Shown in pieces: positions 6,600 through 8,320 of a stretch of DNA of 8,320 nucleotides. The translations under genes were made by a program, and so were the position numbers. The notes beneath the pieces are model-generated. The model was not told the origin of the DNA and searched no databases. It saw only the letters and a list, made by a program, of their open reading frames with translations. Each line of letters starts with the position of its first letter. The first letter of the stretch is position 1. The stretch is from Candidatus Peregrinibacteria bacterium (GTDB taxonomy: Bacteria; Patescibacteriota; Gracilibacteria; UBA1369; PNNO01), in assembly GCA_014728955.1 (NCBI GenBank), contig WJKT01000030.1, forward strand, positions 1 through 8,320, in the 5' to 3' direction.

Positions 6600-7451
6600 A
6601 TGGATAGAAAAACAAAAATAAATACCATCATTTCTATTGTGCTTGTTACCCTTATCGCAGCGGTAACGTATTGGGCGCAAGTTCCCACACAGGATTTAAA
6701 AGCTGAATTAGTTGATACCGATACGGTATTGGTTCGTATACAAGATTTTGCTTTTGATCCGGATATTGTTCGTATTGAACCCGAAACAACGGTAAGTTGG
6801 TTGCATGATGAACCTGAAGAGAATGCTGATGTGCAACATGGTGTTTCTTCGTACGATCCTGAAGGTGAAATAGAAAACGGTGCTGAATTTAAGAGTGCTA
6901 TTATGACGCAAGGTGATACGTTCAGCCATACCTTTAATGAAGCGGGTGTGTATTATTATGATGGAGGAGTTCATCCCTTTATGACCGGAAAAGTATGTGT
7001 TGGGGAAGAATCTGAAGAATTGGATGAAGATTGTGTTATTGAAGTGGATACGGGAGGAAGTATGACAGATGACGAAGCTGATGAAATGCAGGAAGAGGGG
7101 CTTGATTCTGAAGATGATATTACTGCTGACGAAACCGATGAAACCGATGAAGAGGAGGATTTGTTGCCCGCGGCTGACGAAGATTTTGATACCTCAACGA
7201 TTGATGATGCGGAAACAGAGACTGTTGAAGATACTGTAGAAGATGAAGATATAACGCTTCCTGAACCTGAAGAAACAACGCCGGCTGTTACAACAACACA
7301 AACCACAACACAAGATCCAACAATGTCGACAACAGTAACGTCAACACAAGAAAAAGAACTTGCAGATTCAGGACCCGAAGACGCTGTGTATCTGCTGGTT
7401 GGATTATTCGCACTTTTTGTTGGACGTAAGCTTGCTCGAAACGAAGCATAG
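6600..7451 (+). CDS. Membrane-anchored cupredoxin-like surface protein with acidic linker and sortase-like C-terminus
   Basis: A 283-residue envelope protein of unknown role. The N-terminal segment at about 8-26 (NTIISIVLVTLIAAVTYWA) is a signal peptide or anchor. Residues about 42-135 follow the plastocyanin/azurin-like pattern: FAFDPDIVRIEPETTVSWLH, then QHGVSS, then GDTFSHTFNEAGVYYYDGG, then VHPFMTGKVCVG. H80, H125 and M128 match three type-1 copper ligands, but the cysteine expected three residues before H125 is glycine (G122), so blue-copper chemistry is doubtful. C133 and C145 may form a disulfide. Residues about 136-225 are very rich in Asp and Glu, and about 226-250 in Thr, as in a wall-spanning linker. 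The end is LADSGPE (254-260), a short hydrophobic stretch (262-275) and a basic tail (RKLAR), the three-part layout of a sortase signal. No Shine-Dalgarno sequence precedes the ATG. cdaA follows 40 bp downstream. Confidence 0.85.
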   Translation: MDRKTKINTIISIVLVTLIAAVTYWAQVPTQDLKAELVDTDTVLVRIQDFAFDPDIVRIEPETTVSWLHDEPEENADVQHGVSSYDPEGEIENGAEFKSAIMTQGDTFSHTFNEAGVYYYDGGVHPFMTGKVCVGEESEELDEDCVIEVDTGGSMTDDEADEMQEEGLDSEDDITADETDETDEEEDLLPAADEDFDTSTIDDAETETVEDTVEDEDITLPEPEETTPAVTTTQTTTQDPTMSTTVTSTQEKELADSGPEDAVYLLVGLFALFVGRKLARNEA

Positions 7452-7460
7452 TTGTACACT

Positions 7461-7486
7461 AAGCCTTGCCGGACATTAGCAGGCTT
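7461..7486 (+). repeat. Hairpin in the gap before cdaA
   Basis: AAGCC (7461-7465) plus TGC (7467-7469) can pair with GCA (7479-7481) plus GGCTT (7482-7486), with one bulged base and a loop of about nine. The tail is TTTGTGT, a poor T run, so this is a weak or partial terminator at most. The right arm contains CAGG, the only Shine-Dalgarno-like bases before the cdaA ATG (8 bp away), so folding could also hide the ribosome site. Confidence 0.4.
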
Positions 7487-7491
7487 TGTGT

Positions 7492-8320
7492 ATGAGTTTT
7501 ATTAATAACGCTATAGCGGACTTCATTCTCTTTATATCCCGTGAACTGGGGGCATTTTGGGAGAACCTTGTTCTTATGCAATTTTCATGGCCTCAGGTTG
7601 TCATTGATATTCTGCTGGTGTCGATTGTTTTTTATTATTTGTTTGTTTTGTTGCGCGGAAGCAGGGCGGTTCATATTTTAATCGGTCTGGCTATTTTAGC
7701 TTTTATTTTTGTATTGAGTAACATCTTGCAGTTATTTGCTACCGGATGGTTGTTAGATCGTTTTCTGACACTTATTTTGGTTGCAATACCTGTTATTTTT
7801 CAACAGGAATTGCGTCGCGGACTTGAAAAACTCGGTCAAACCCGTATTTTTTCCAGCAATGAAGTAAAAGCTTCAACGATACAAATCAGTGCTTTGGTGG
7901 AAGCTAGTGTCTTAATGGCTAAAAGTAAGATCGGAGCTTTAATTGTATTGCATCGGGATGTTTCGCTTAATGAATACGCCGAAACGGGAGTGGCTATCAA
8001 CGGCAAAGTAACCAAAGAATTGCTGCTTACTATTTTTTATCCCAAGACATCGCTTCATGACGGCGCGGTTATTGTAAAAGGAGAAAAAATCGTCGCTGCG
8101 GCATGCGTACTTCCTCATTCATATCGAAGTCACGATCATAACTTGGGAACCCGTCACAAAGCAGCTATCGGTCTTGCTGAGAATACAGATGCACATGTTA
8201 TTGTTATTTCTGAAGAACGGGGTACTATTTCGTACGCACATCGTGGACGATTAACGCGTGATATCTCACCGGAACAATTGCAAAAATTCCTGGAAGATTT
8301 TTATAAACCAAAGACAAAAA
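7492..8320 (+). CDS. cdaA: Diadenylate cyclase CdaA (membrane-bound c-di-AMP synthase), 3' end cut by window
   Basis: Makes cyclic di-AMP from two ATP at the inner face of the membrane; c-di-AMP typically controls potassium and osmolyte balance and cell-wall stability. 276 residues are visible without a stop, close to the family's usual 270-280, so only a few residues are probably missing. Three hydrophobic segments (about 34-54, 59-80 and 86-104) precede the DAC domain, which starts near IFQQELRRGLEKLGQ (102-116). The DGA motif is at 190-192 (LHDGAVIVKG), and the GTRH motif is at 219-222 followed by K223, so the usual RHR reads RHK. SEERGTIS (240-247) carries the glutamates of the metal site. 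The ATG at 7492 is the only good start before the first membrane segment. No cdaR-like or glmM gene is seen before the edge. Family call is secure; activity with RHK is inferred. Confidence 0.93.
   Translation, partial: MSFINNAIADFILFISRELGAFWENLVLMQFSWPQVVIDILLVSIVFYYLFVLLRGSRAVHILIGLAILAFIFVLSNILQLFATGWLLDRFLTLILVAIPVIFQQELRRGLEKLGQTRIFSSNEVKASTIQISALVEASVLMAKSKIGALIVLHRDVSLNEYAETGVAINGKVTKELLLTIFYPKTSLHDGAVIVKGEKIVAAACVLPHSYRSHDHNLGTRHKAAIGLAENTDAHVIVISEERGTISYAHRGRLTRDISPEQLQKFLEDFYKPKTK

Noticed and set aside
6971..7459. Minus-strand open frame of 162 codons, rich in Ser and Val
   Set aside because: It is the antisense of the Asp/Glu/Thr-rich linker; its composition follows from the GAT/GAA/ACA codons on the plus strand, and it has no domain pattern.
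1..8320. Alternative genetic code with TGA as glycine (as in Gracilibacteria)
   Set aside because: All conserved genes read through with the standard code and no in-frame TGA is needed; only TAA and TAG stops are seen, but six stops are too few to argue from.

Overview
The window most resembles a chromosome fragment from a candidate-phyla-radiation (Patescibacteria/Parcubacteria-like) bacterium. This rests on three things: moderately AT-rich, tightly packed genes; small single-pass surface proteins with a beta-sandwich pattern (F-x-L ... L-x-x-DG ... F-x-F-x-x-P-L ... L-x-A-D-V/I) that I associate with envelope proteins of that group; and a bacterial housekeeping set with almost no Shine-Dalgarno sequences. 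The standard code fits: tryptophan is TGG, no gene reads through TGA, and the six visible stops are TAA or TAG. The lineage call is inference. There is no rRNA, tRNA, CRISPR, transposon or phage gene.

Layout. 1-723 (minus): 5' part of asparaginyl-tRNA synthetase. 724-832: divergent promoter region. 833-1507 and 1530-2360 (plus): two adjacent signal-anchored envelope proteins that look like diverged paralogues, the second with a 42-bp tandem repeat coding for a charged helical stalk. 2382-2416: hairpin terminator between convergent genes. 2419-2865 (minus): YqeY, a GatB/YqeY-domain protein. 2866-2917: compact divergent promoter region. 2918-4111 (plus): guanine deaminase, whose 3' end overlaps by 9 bp the 3' end of lon (4103 to about 6454, minus). 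6455-6599: divergent regulatory region with a good lon promoter, a symmetrical TATTATAATA box and a repeated 12-mer. 6600-7451 (plus): membrane-anchored cupredoxin-like protein with an acidic linker and a sortase-like C-terminus. 7492-8320 (plus): diadenylate cyclase CdaA, cut by the window edge close to its natural end.

How the parts fit. Housekeeping functions (tRNA charging, proteolysis, purine salvage, c-di-AMP signalling) alternate with envelope proteins. The cupredoxin-like gene and cdaA lie on the same strand 40 bp apart and may share a transcript; c-di-AMP commonly governs osmotic and cell-wall homeostasis, so the pairing with a surface protein is plausible but unproven. No multi-gene defence or biosynthetic system is visible. 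The most unusual items are the cupredoxin domain that has lost its copper-ligand cysteine and ends in an LAxTG-like sorting signal, the tandem stalked surface proteins, a likely leaderless promoter, and the 12-mer repeated in the lon divergent promoter region.
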